From contig JAJGBQ010000005.1 in the NCBI GenBank assembly GCA_022457065.1, forward strand, positions 62,001 to 126,000: DNA of 64,000 nt. Direction: 5' to 3'. A program made the translations under genes and the position numbers. The notes beneath the pieces are model-generated. The model was not told the DNA's origin. It saw only the letters and a list, made by a program, of their open reading frames with translations, and did not search any database. This document shows, piece by piece, positions 54,568 to 64,000 of the stretch (its first letter is position 1; each line of letters starts with the position of its first letter). This DNA comes from Curvularia sp. ZM96 (lineage: Eukaryota > Ascomycota > Dothideomycetes > Pleosporales > Pleosporaceae).

Positions 54568-56667
54568 ATGGGACTAGTGTAGCACTGGAGCAGCGTAAAG
54601 GCTGCCGTGGAAATCAAACGTTGCAACAAGACGTAGATGAAAACAAAGTGGAAGTGCAAATGTGGGCAAGCAGAGGGGCAGAGGGGACCCATGTTAGTCC
54701 AGGTACCCGCTGTGAAGAGGGTGATAAGCTTGGGCTGGGGCGATAAGAGGAAATGAGGAGCGATGGGACCTGGGGATGGAGTGACGTCGAGGGCCAGGAC
54801 AAGAGCCTCGGATTGCACAGAGCGAGTGTAGGCAGGCCAGGATGACTGGGATGGCTGGGATGGCGGCAGAGTCGAGCAACGGTGGGAGAGCGGGAGAGTG
54901 GGTCTGCGGTGGCACGGCCAGGGCGATCGAGAAGCTCATCTCATCTCCGAGGAGGGGCCTCCGGGATCCTGGCGGAAGGTTAGTCGCCCATGTATTTATA
55001 TACATGTAATGTGTAGCTACACACTAGACGGATACATGGATGTGCAGATGTATGTATGCAGTATGTGTATACACGAGCGCAAGTGAAGAGGCGCGGGCAG
55101 AGATGCGAGGATGGTGATGATGCAGGCTAGTCGGAATGCGGCTAGCGGCACGTTTGTTGCGACAGGTACTGGTACTGAAAAGGGAGGGCACTAGCATGCA
55201 GGGCGCTTCCTCGCTCGCTTGGGGCGCGGGCTGAGACAGAGTGACAGGTGTGCCAGTGTGGATGACTGTTGGCATGTCACCGACGTCCGTCAGTTGTCGG
55301 TCGGCACGAGAGTCAGATGGGTGCAGGTGTCGTGGTGCACATGGCCGTCATCGTCATCATTGTCATGTGCATGCGCATGTGCATGTGCGTGGTGGGCGCT
55401 CCAGGCGGATGCTGGCCATCGAGCCGTGGCTGTTATTATTATTGTTGTTGTTGATGTTGACGAGGTCAAAGTTTCCTGGGGTGTTTCTTTTTCTGGCCCC
55501 GACTGGTTTGGCCCGTCAGTCAGCAGGCAGGGGCGTGTCTCGCAATAGGCACGGCGGGGCAGGCGACCTTGGGGCGCGATGCCGTGGTGAGCAGCGTGGT
55601 CGAACGTGGTGAGAGGCAGTTTGCGGCTAGCCCGATGGCGGCCAGCGAGCGCATAACGGGCAATTTACGCGTGCCGGGGTGGGGAGAGTGAAACAGGCCA
55701 TGGGCCGGGTGGCCGCATCCGACCTGGTGGCCGAGTGAGCCATGGGTGCATGGCGACGAGCCTCAGGTCGGGCGCGTCCCGGGCGCGAAGAGATGTAGCA
55801 GCGGGCGCGTCGGGGGGCGTTGCAGACGAGGGGCATGGATCGTGGTGCCGTGGATGGGATACAGACGAGCAGTTGACGTGCGGCCGATGCTTTTGGCGGC
55901 TGGTTTGCCCACCCCTGTCGGTGATGTGCATCTGCTCCTTTCTGTGCCTTTACCGAAATTGCCAACGACCAGCCGCCAGCCCAACTCGGCCGCGCCCTCT
56001 CTCCTCCGCCCACGCCGACCCAGCAACGCCCAGCAGCCGCCGTGCTGCGCAGTCCAGTCCAGTCAGAGTGTGCCAGAGCCAGACGACCGAGAGAACGACA
56101 CCGACAGTGCGCGTCGTATACAACCAAGTGCACGCACTCGCCGGCCAGCTTCCGAGACGTCCACCGGCCACCGCCAACGGCTGCCCTCAACCACCCACTG
56201 CGCTGCACCCGCCCGTCAGCCATTAGCGACGCCTGCATTGCGCTGCATTGCATTGCTTGCTTTCGCTGCACCGCGCATGTGAAGGGCCCGTCGCGCCAGC
56301 AAACGCCCTCCACACCGCGCTCCACCACGCCCACGCCCTCGACCCGTGTCGCGCGCCGTCCACGCCATTGCTCACCTCGACCCAATTGCCTGCGCCTGCT
56401 CGCTGTCTCCTGTCCTCTGTCCTTACAAACGCCGGCAGTCCTGCGTCGCGACGAAGCTTCCTGCGCGCGCTGTGTGCATGCCTCTGCAGCGTCGGTCAAG
56501 CTAGACGACGACTCCCCGCCATCGCCCATTCGACAGCTCAACACCGCCAGTTCAGACCCGCCCGCAACCCGCCGCCAGCCCGCCCTGGGACCGATCATCT
56601 AGTCCGTCTGCCCTGCTGCAGACACGCCATCGCCACGACCCCCCTCAAATCCAGTCTCTTCTAGACC
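54568..56667. promoter_or_regulatory. Long upstream region and C-rich leader of the kinase gene
   Basis: A 2.1-kb region without a convincing gene. The frames on both strands are long only because of high GC and biased composition. It includes GCATGT/GTGCAT repeats near 55,365-55,395 and an ATT/GTT triplet tract near 55,430-55,455. From about 55,950 to the kinase start the plus strand is strongly C-rich and purine-poor, which suggests a long 5' untranslated leader and promoter. Confidence 0.55.
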
Positions 56668-59600
56668 ATGGCCGCCGTCGCTTCGCAGCCGCCCCACGGT
56701 CAACAGTACTATCAACAGCAACCACCACCCCAGCAGTCTTCGTCGTCGTCCGCGGCTCCCTCCCCCTCCAGTGCCCGTCGTCCATCGCGACGCCCCAGTA
56801 ATGGCGCGTCCCCAAACACGCCTACCACGCCCCAGACTCACGACCCTGCCCTGAACACGTCCCGCGCCCAACAACACCAGTCCTCGCCCGCCGCCAAAAA
56901 CACGTCCTCGTCCTCGTCCTCCACCACAGCCGGCGGCCCCATGGCTCCTCCCAGGACCTCGTCGCATCGCAGCACCTCCAACGGCGCCCCGCCCCCGTCT
57001 CACCAGCGCGACGACAGCTCGCAGTCGCGTCGAAGGGCAAAGGACAGCCCTCGCCAGCAAGGCAACTCGGCCAGATCCCAGCCCACACACAGCCGCTCGG
57101 CCACGGCAATTGGCCAGCCCCCTGTCAACACCAGCCTGCCCCGCGAGGAGAGTGCCGTCATAAACCGCATCGTCGTCTCCGACACCCAGGAAGACATTGC
57201 CCGTGCGCAAGCTCGCCAGGGAGAGGCCGTGCCCGTCCATGCAGGAGGCGCCGACCTCACCCCCATAACAGGCCTCAGTCTCGTCGGCAGCGAGGGCGTC
57301 GACGATGGCGGCCGGGGAGCCGGCGGAAAAAGCAGGCAGGACCACTCCAAGTCGGAAAATGCAAAGCGGTCCAAGTTTGGCAATTACATCCTTGGCCAGA
57401 CGCTCGGCGAGGGCGAGTTCGGCAAGGTCAAGATGGGATGGAAGCGAGACAGCCCCATCGAGGTCGCAATCAAGCTCATACGGCGCGAGACGCTCGGCAG
57501 CAACTCGAACCGCCTGCAAAAAATCTACCGTGAAATCCACATTCTCAGAGGCCTCGACCACCCCAACATTGTCCGCCTCCACGAGATGGTCGAGACGGAG
57601 CGCCACATTGGTATCATTTTGGAATATGCTTCGGGTGGTGAACTATTCGACTACATCCTGAACCATCGTTACCTCAAGGACGGCCCGGCCCGGAAACTGT
57701 TTTCGCAGCTCATCTCGGGTGTAGGATACCTGCACCGCAAGGGTATTGTGCACAGAGATCTCAAGCTCGAGAACCTTTTGCTCGACCGCAACAAGAACAT
57801 CATCATCACCGACTTTGGCTTCGCAAACACCTTCGACCCCAACGATGAGCTTAGCGAGGAGATTGAGTACAGATTGGGCGACAAGGACTTTATGAAATCT
57901 CTCGGCCTCGATGGCAGTGACGCAACACGGCGGGGCGATCTCATGCAGACCAGCTGCGGAAGCCCCTGTTACGCGGCGCCAGAATTGGTCGTCAGCGATT
58001 CGCTCTACACGGGCCGCAAGGTCGATGTATGGAGTTGTGGTGTTATCCTGGTATGTTGGGCTCTTCTCCATGTGACAATCAACTTCTCAACACTAACATC
58101 ATCTACAGTATGCCATGTTGGCCGGCTATCTTCCGTTTGACGATGACCCAGCGAACCCCGAGGGTGATAACATCAATCTGCTCTACAAGTACATTGTTTC
58201 CACACCATTGACCTTCCCCGAATACGTCACACCCCATGCCAGGGATCTTCTCAAGCGAATCCTTGTTCCCGATCCACGCAAACGAGCAGACCTGTTCGAG
58301 GTAGCGCGTCACAGCTGGTTAGCCGACTACGCCCATGTCGTTGGCTTTATTACCTCGAGCAACACGACTGCGGCCGAGGCTCAACAGGCGTCGGTCTATT
58401 CGAGTAAGCATTCATGCGCATGCTCGGTGGGCAGTTTATGTACTGACTCTTTACTAGAAGACACGTTCGAGCCACAGCCTGCTCTGGCAAGAAGCGCCTC
58501 CGTTCGCGAGCCTGCCAAACCGCACATCGCCTCGTCCGCCCACGGCGGGCTCCAGACGAAGCGTGACCCGATCAACCAGACCGCCGAGAAGCCCAAAGCC
58601 GCTCGCGATACCAAGCGCCGAACCGTCCAAGTCGAATACGTCGCCCCATCCTCCCAAACCGCACGCGGCGAGGCGTCGCCTCCTACCGAAACAGCGCCCA
58701 AAGTACGCGGCAAAGAGACCGAGGTGGCGCCGATCACGGACGGGCATCAACAAGCCACAGGCGCCAGGCCATCCCGTTCGTCAGGCGCAGTTCAAGCTCC
58801 CCCCAGGAAGCAAGAACCTCAACGATCGACGTCAGACTACACAGCGTTTGCCAATGCACCCACATCTGCTACTCGTCCTTCTACGAGCGGCGCTCTAGGC
58901 TCAAGGCTTCCTTCGCGAGGAAACTCATACGGCCAGCCGTCGGTCGCAGCAGTAGCCCAGACCAATGCCGAAGGTCGCTTCTCACAACCCAAGGGCAAGC
59001 AATATTCGATATCTGCACCCTACGCTCAGCAAGATGCTTCGGAAGCTGCAGAGCCGCCCAACATTGGCCAGCCAAGCGCGCAGCGAGCGCAATCGATACA
59101 GATGGGACCACATGGACCCAAGGGCACCCATCGACGTTCCAACACGGTTACCGAGACCCTTGGCCGTATGACATCCATGTTCTCCGGTCGCCAGCCTTCG
59201 TACCAGGACCCCAAGGCATCCCTTACGTCTCAGGGTTCCTACGGCTACCCCGACGACAAGAAGCAAAGGAGCCACCCTCCAACTTCTATGACAGGACCCA
59301 TGTCCAACGATAACATCAGCGCAGCTACAGGCCCCAGACCAAGTATGGAATCCAGCCGTCGCACTTCTTTTGGCTTTTCCAGGAAGAACAACAGCAGCAG
59401 CAACAGCAATAACGGGGACGGCACAAAGCCTTCGCGACGCTTCTCTCTTATTCCCTCATCCTTGTCTCGAACGTTTACGTCACGAGATAGCGCACCGTCC
59501 CAAGCCTCACACGAGCGCCGCGCTTCCAGTTCTCGTCCCCGCGCTAGCTCGCGTCCTGGGGGCATGAGCTTTGGCCGTGGCGGTCTATCCAGGTCTCCTA

Positions 59601-60091
59601 GTCAGAGCACCCAAGGAAGCAACATGCCCGGTGTATACGATGGCCACCAGGACAGGTTAAGGAACATGCACATGAACGCGGCTGGACCATCATCCGCTCC
59701 ACCAAACCAGACTCATTTCAACAGTTATAACCAGTCAGCTGGCGAGTTTGACGAGAAGTTCCCCAACCCCCAGGAGGCTCATCCCGCTGCGCAGGCCAAC
59801 CGTCCTTACCAGCAGACTGCTGACGATTCCGATGTCAGCGAAACCCAAGGCCATGGTCGTATGTCGACATCGCAGCAGTTTGGCCAAAGAAACACATCAA
59901 ATCCTTATCCTCCTGGCATGGGAGGAGATGAGTTCCAGCAACAGCAACGAAAGGGCGTGCTTCAGAAGAGCAGGCGCTTTGCTGATGCATACGATGAGCA
60001 GGGCTCTGCAAACAAGGGAAGCTCAGGCAGCTCTAAGAAGGTCATGGATTTCTTCCGGCGCATTGGCAAGCAGCGAACGAGCAGCCGTTGA
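56668..60091 (+). CDS. kin4: Serine/threonine protein kinase, KIN4-like (CAMKL group)
   Basis: A large kinase related to yeast KIN4, which acts in the spindle-position checkpoint; its role in filamentous fungi is less certain. Exons: 56668-58050, 58109-58403 and 58458-60091, giving 1,103 aa. The second intron (58404-58457, GTAAGC donor, ACTGACT branch, CTAG acceptor) is 54 nt, a multiple of three, so retention would add 18 residues without a shift. Residues 1-235 are disordered and Ser/Pro/Gln-rich. The kinase domain covers about 240-530: GEGEFGKV, VAIK, HRDLKLEN (about 361), DFGFAN (about 384), a long activation insert, then TSCGSPCYAAPE and SCGVIL. The remaining 570 residues are disordered and Ser-rich, with KIN4-type conserved patches. 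A possible AATAAA polyadenylation signal is at 60,265. Confidence 0.88.
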
Positions 60092-61925
60092 TTTTAATCA
60101 AAGCAGATTCTGGCGACAATTTGCATCCCACAACGGGCTTGTTTGGGACTGAAAGGTGGATGAGTGTTGGATAGCTGATCGTTTTTCTTGGTTTTAGTCT
60201 CTTTTTTTGGGTTCCCTGAGAGCATCGTGGCTGTCGCTTCTACAACGCGTGCTGGACAGTGTCCAATAAAGACGTTGAGGGAGAGAAGGGAAAGCGGTGT
60301 TCCTAGAGCGTTATCGGGCGCATAGTGGGGTTTGTTCTTTGGTTTCTCACACCACTCTTGTCTGTTTGTTTGTTTTTTCTGACCTGGCCTCTGCTTTCTT
60401 GTTCGCAGTCTCGTGTTTGCTGGATACCATATTCAAGCTTCATGTGTCGCGCGCGCGTGTGGGCCGTCAACCTTCTTCTTTTCTTCTGTTATATTTTCTC
60501 CACGTCTTCTTGTTTTTCTCTACTTGGTCTCTCCTCTGCGCGGCAAATCATCATCATCAGCGTATGTCTTGCGGAATGTGGGACCCGGAAGATGTGTAAT
60601 AACTTGTTCTTTGCATAAGACTCAGGCGTTTTTTTTTCTCTTCAAAGCACTTTTCATCATTAGTACACTAGTAGTAGTTATTTTCCCCTTGTTCATTCTC
60701 TTCCTCCAGACTATATTCAGCGAGGAAAAGAAAGCGAAGGAAAAAAAGGAAGGTTTGTGAGCAATGAAGAGACCTCACTCTCACGTTCTTCATGTTTTTT
60801 TTTGTCTGCTCTCAGTGCAGAGGGGAAGCGGTTTGCCAAAGGACTATAAAGGGTCAAGTTTGCACTACTCACCTATCTACCATGTTATGTTAAGCTAAGT
60901 TAATCTTTACTCTGTTGATCCCTCTTTTTTTTCGTCTTTTCAAGCCTCGCTGTATCTCTTCTGCCTCGCGATAGAGATGGCCCACATAGCCTTGCGCTTG
61001 TAGAGAAGATTTTATACATGCTCTCTCTCTTTTTTTACCCTTTGCCTAGCGGACCGACACCCGATCTAAAGCACAAAAAATGTAGTCTAGTGTAGCTGTA
61101 TACAAGTACACCTGTGTTTGGGAGGGAGAAAATTCCATTGTCTTCTTGAATTGTGTGGATCCTTGTTATGCTTCTGATTTAGTGTCTGGGTTTTTTGTGA
61201 GGTCGACAGTAAAAATACTTGTGCTGTGTCTTTTACTCGACTTGCGCGCAACGCTTATCGCCCTCACTACCACTACTACTCTGCGTATCTGAACCCCACA
61301 GAATCCCCCGGGGCTAACTTTTTCGATATACATAATTCGATTCCATGTATTTTGGTGCTGCCCTGATAAGAAATGCATGCGCGGTGAATTTTAGTAGTGT
61401 TAGGTATGTGAAGCTAATTTGCGAAAAAAATGACGCTTCGCTCTTTTGCAGCCAATCAAGACAGATCGTGGGACGTGTGTACACAACGAGTGCATATACG
61501 CGCAACGACACGTTAACAGATGAATAGTAGCCGAGAGAATGCTTCAATGGTAATATGCAGCCACAGTCTCAACCAGTCAGGGGAAGAAATAATATCCTGA
61601 GGACCAAAACATCTGGACCCGTCACATGGAAATGCCAACACCACCACATACCATCGATAATAGAAATAGGAGTAATTCGACATGGGAATTCTCCCATTCG
61701 CACGCTAATACTAAAAAATGACACAGATTCTATGACAAGAACTCTGGGTATCATCCCCAGTATACACAGAATAGCCCCTGCTTCGCTTTTTTTCTTTCCT
61801 CGACAAAACAACCTTGTAAACGACGACACGCAAATCCAATCTATATGCATTCTACCAAAAATTTCCTTACAAACATATTCTACCCCCTTGCAAATGTGTG
61901 CTATGAGCGCCTTTTTTCTTTCCTT
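60092..61925. other. T-rich convergent intergenic region
   Basis: Lies between the convergent kinase and Mpv17-like genes. The first kilobase is very T-rich with many T6-T9 runs, fitting a long 3' untranslated region. No gene was found on either strand. Confidence 0.5.
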
Positions 61926-62927
61926 CTACGAAGGAGGCAGTTGACCGCCCTCCTTGGTCTTGCCAACAGGCAGAGCAGGCTTGGTGCCACCCTGGGAATT
62001 GAGGAAGCTGAGGTAGCAGTTCCATCCTGTTACACCCCTTTTGTCAGCCCTTGAGTTCTAGTCCCCAAAAAACAAATAAAAAACAAACAGGGGGTTTGGG
62101 GCCAGACTTACCAAGCGAGATAATGTTCACAACCAAGACCCTCATCTCGGCAGGAACATACTTGAAGTTTGTGAATTGGACCCACGGCCAGATCATCAAG
62201 TTCTTCTGGTATCCCGGCAGGAAAGCATCCTTGAGGCGCTGCGAGGGCGAGTTACCCTCCATGTAGGCCATGCTGGACAAGAAGACGGTCATGTTGACGG
62301 GGGCAAAGAGGAACTGGTCACATGCGACGCGCGCGAGGATAGTGCCGTTCTTGGAGGGCAGATTAACGCGGCGCACGAGGAACTCAAACCACTTGGTGGC
62401 TGCGGGGCCGAAGATGCCTGTAAGAAGGGGGTTGGTTAGTAAGTGTGCAATACAGAAAAAGGAAAGAAAAGTAATCAGGTGTCTGCGGTGAGCGTGGGGA
62501 GAAACACTTACATCCTCCGTAGGCGGCCATACGGCCTGTCCGCGCGAAATCGTGCTTATCGAGACCTCTCCTTTCTACACCCTGCTGTGCCATTGTGTCG
62601 CCCGTTGCAAAGAGCACCTGTCGTATGTCAGTGCTGTGCAATCTGCTAATTGGCTCCTTCCAATTCCATGTTTGGGTCCTTGGGCAGACACTTGTTATGG
62701 CGCCGTCTGTTATCGTGGTCTTGCATTGCGTGTGCGTACGCGCGCTCATGGACTCGTGCGACGAATTGACGACTCCAGGGACAAAAGAGTACGTACCGCG
62801 GTAGTGATACTCTGCGTTAGCAGCGGCGCCGTCCGTAGCTTTGACTGGTACCTTGCGTCTTGATCAGCATCTTCTCCTTTTGACTCTTGACCGATTCTTT
62901 CAGCCAGACTTACCAGCGGAATGCCAT
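61926..62927 (-). CDS. Mpv17/PMP22-family membrane protein (Sym1-like)
   Basis: A small four-helix membrane protein of the mitochondrial inner membrane or peroxisome. Yeast Sym1 and mammalian Mpv17 belong here and act in metabolite or stress-related transport. Five exons: 62927-62914, 62851-62797, 62617-62512, 62417-62112 and 62026-61926. Introns are 62, 179, 94 and 85 nt, all phase-consistent, giving 193 aa. The first exon has only 14 coding bases (MAFRW), so the start is easily missed. Signatures are VLFATGDTMAQQ, DFARTGRMAAYGG, FGPAATKWFEFL and the family motif WPWVQFTNFKYVPAEMRVL followed by WNCYLSFLNS. The presequence-like start is weak, so the organelle is undecided. The members most similar in length are Sym1-type. 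Confidence 0.88.
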
Positions 62928-63657
62928 TTTGAGATATGTGTGCAATGGATCTGCTGCAGAAGAAGAGACGCAGAAGATATAGGAGCGGTCAAGAGCGACA
63001 CACGGCAAGCGTTGAGAGAGTGGAGATGTCCAAGACGTGTGCGTGTGGAAAAAGAAAGTCTGATAATTCGGAAGAGATAGTTTGGTGAGCTTGCGGGACC
63101 GATGATGTCGTTAGTGCAGCAGGGTCCCGTCGCCGCACATGGCGGTCGGGGAACTTAGCTTGACCCCTGATCCCCACCCCCCTACTCCATGGCGAACATT
63201 CCTCCATCCACCTGACCTCAAAAGGCCCTACTTGATCACGTTCTAGGCTCAGCGCAAGGTTTGGAGAAAGTTCATAACTCAATTCGATTCCGCGCTCGCC
63301 TGCCATGGTGGGGTATAGTATGAGCAGACTACTAGTTACAAAATGCTAGACCTGTATTGTATAAAAGGCCTTTGCACAAGAGGAAGGGAAGAAAAACAAG
63401 AAGTAGAAAAACAGAAGGAAGAAATGGCGCGGTTGTGGTCTAGCTCATGGTGCTTGAGTACGACATCAGATCCCATCCAGTCCCATTTGGTGTCCTGATC
63501 TCGCCGCCTATAGCCCAAGAAAGGACTCCAAGATGAAAGAACGCCAGGCCAGCTGCTCTCATCTGGGTATGTGACCAGAGCTATGCTCACAGAACGTGGG
63601 TATCCAAGAAATCATGTCGTAAATTTTTTGCGTAAATTGGGTATGTAAAAAAGCGCT
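62928..63657. other. Intergenic
   Basis: Holds the promoter of the Mpv17-like gene and the 3' region of the gene at the right edge. No other gene or repeat was recognised. Confidence 0.5.
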
Positions 63658-64000
63658 TTAATCAATTTCCATGCGTTGCGACGGCGCTGGTCCGCTTAGC
63701 GAGGGCATCTCTGTGCTGTATGGCTTGTCGTTTTGCACAATCTTGTCGTTGACATGCGGCTTGAGGCCCTTGTTGAAGTTGTGGGTGCACAGACAGGCCG
63801 TGACAATGGTGCATATGAGGAGCAGAATGGTGAGGATGGCAAAGGCAGTCAGGGACTTGCGCGCAGGCTTGTAGTCCTCCTGACGGGTAGCGTCGGCCAC
63901 CCACATGCGGATGAGCTTGAACAAGAAGTAGCCCATGGCAATGAAGTAGACGATGATGATGCTGATCATGCCGGCGAATGACTCGCGACGAACCCACCAC
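63658..64000 (-). CDS. C-terminal part of a Golgi-type multispanning membrane protein (UPF0658-like), cut by window edge
   Basis: The minus frame enters from the right edge and ends at a stop at 63,658, giving about 113 C-terminal residues. It reads WVRRESFAGMISI, then a membrane helix (IIVYFIAMGYFLFKLIRMW), a charged loop (PARKSL), a second helix (TAFAILTILLLICTIVTACL) and an NFNKGLKPHV tail that is mostly hydrophilic. This arrangement matches the end of the fungal UPF0658 Golgi apparatus membrane proteins, whose function is unknown. The 5' part lies outside the window, so start, length and upstream exons cannot be judged. The frame is open to the edge with no splice acceptor needed. Confidence 0.6.
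   Translation of the reverse strand, partial: WWVRRESFAGMISIIIVYFIAMGYFLFKLIRMWVADATRQEDYKPARKSLTAFAILTILLLICTIVTACLCTHNFNKGLKPHVNDKIVQNDKPYSTEMPSLSGPAPSQRMEID

Noticed and set aside
55627..56602. Long overlapping frames on both strands upstream of the kinase
   Set aside because: They arise from GC-rich, skewed sequence. They lack domains and overlap one another. A leader/promoter explanation is simpler.

Overview
The window looks like part of a filamentous ascomycete chromosome, most likely a Dothideomycete of the order Pleosporales. The evidence is the intron style (46-80 nt, GTANGT donors, CTAAC/CTGAC-type branch points, YAG acceptors) and the gene families: Zn2Cys6 regulators, DUF7703-type and PTH11-type membrane proteins, RTA1, a KIN4-like kinase and an abscisic-acid-type sesquiterpene synthase. 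No bacterial, viral or organellar signal was seen. Exon models were built by hand from splice sites and reading-frame phase. Family names come from recognised motifs, not from database searches.

Bases 1-41,400 are accessory in character: sparse genes, long gaps, gene relics and small tandem repeats. In order they hold a divergent chitin synthase with an NPF-repeat N-terminus (1,062-3,200); a WD40 fragment (4,316-5,110); a 7TM protein (5,755-6,940, -); a secreted S28 serine peptidase (9,226-11,013, -); ankyrin relics (12.1-13.0 kb); an RTA1-like protein (13,125-14,038); a Zn2Cys6 regulator (14,401-15,734); a DUF7703 protein (17,417-18,427, -); a Dal5-like MFS transporter (18,949-20,773, -); a regulator-like protein without a zinc cluster (21,603-22,964, -); a secreted GMC oxidoreductase (23,717-25,899); and a wrecked highly reducing polyketide synthase (26,029-28,270, -).

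The most notable locus is 28,468-34,730. An intact ABA3-type synthase (alpha-ionylideneethane synthase family, the core enzyme of fungal abscisic acid synthesis) is transcribed divergently from a P450 across a 293-bp intergenic region, and a second P450 follows. This is a candidate abscisic-acid-like cluster. The short-chain dehydrogenase expected in such clusters is not in the window. A PTH11/rhodopsin-type receptor-like gene (35,569-37,023, -) lies next to it.

From about 41.4 kb the content becomes housekeeping-like: a small secreted protein (41,441-41,993, -), a glycine-zipper protein (43,201-43,896, -), a secreted GH31 alpha-glucosidase (44,223-47,237, -), a mucin-like single-pass membrane protein (48,576-50,237, -), a Rieske/AIF-type oxidoreductase (52,713-54,567), a KIN4-like kinase (56,668-60,091), an Mpv17/PMP22 protein (61,926-62,927, -) and the 3' end of a Golgi-type membrane protein running off the right edge (-). 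The likely accessory/core boundary is 41-44 kb.
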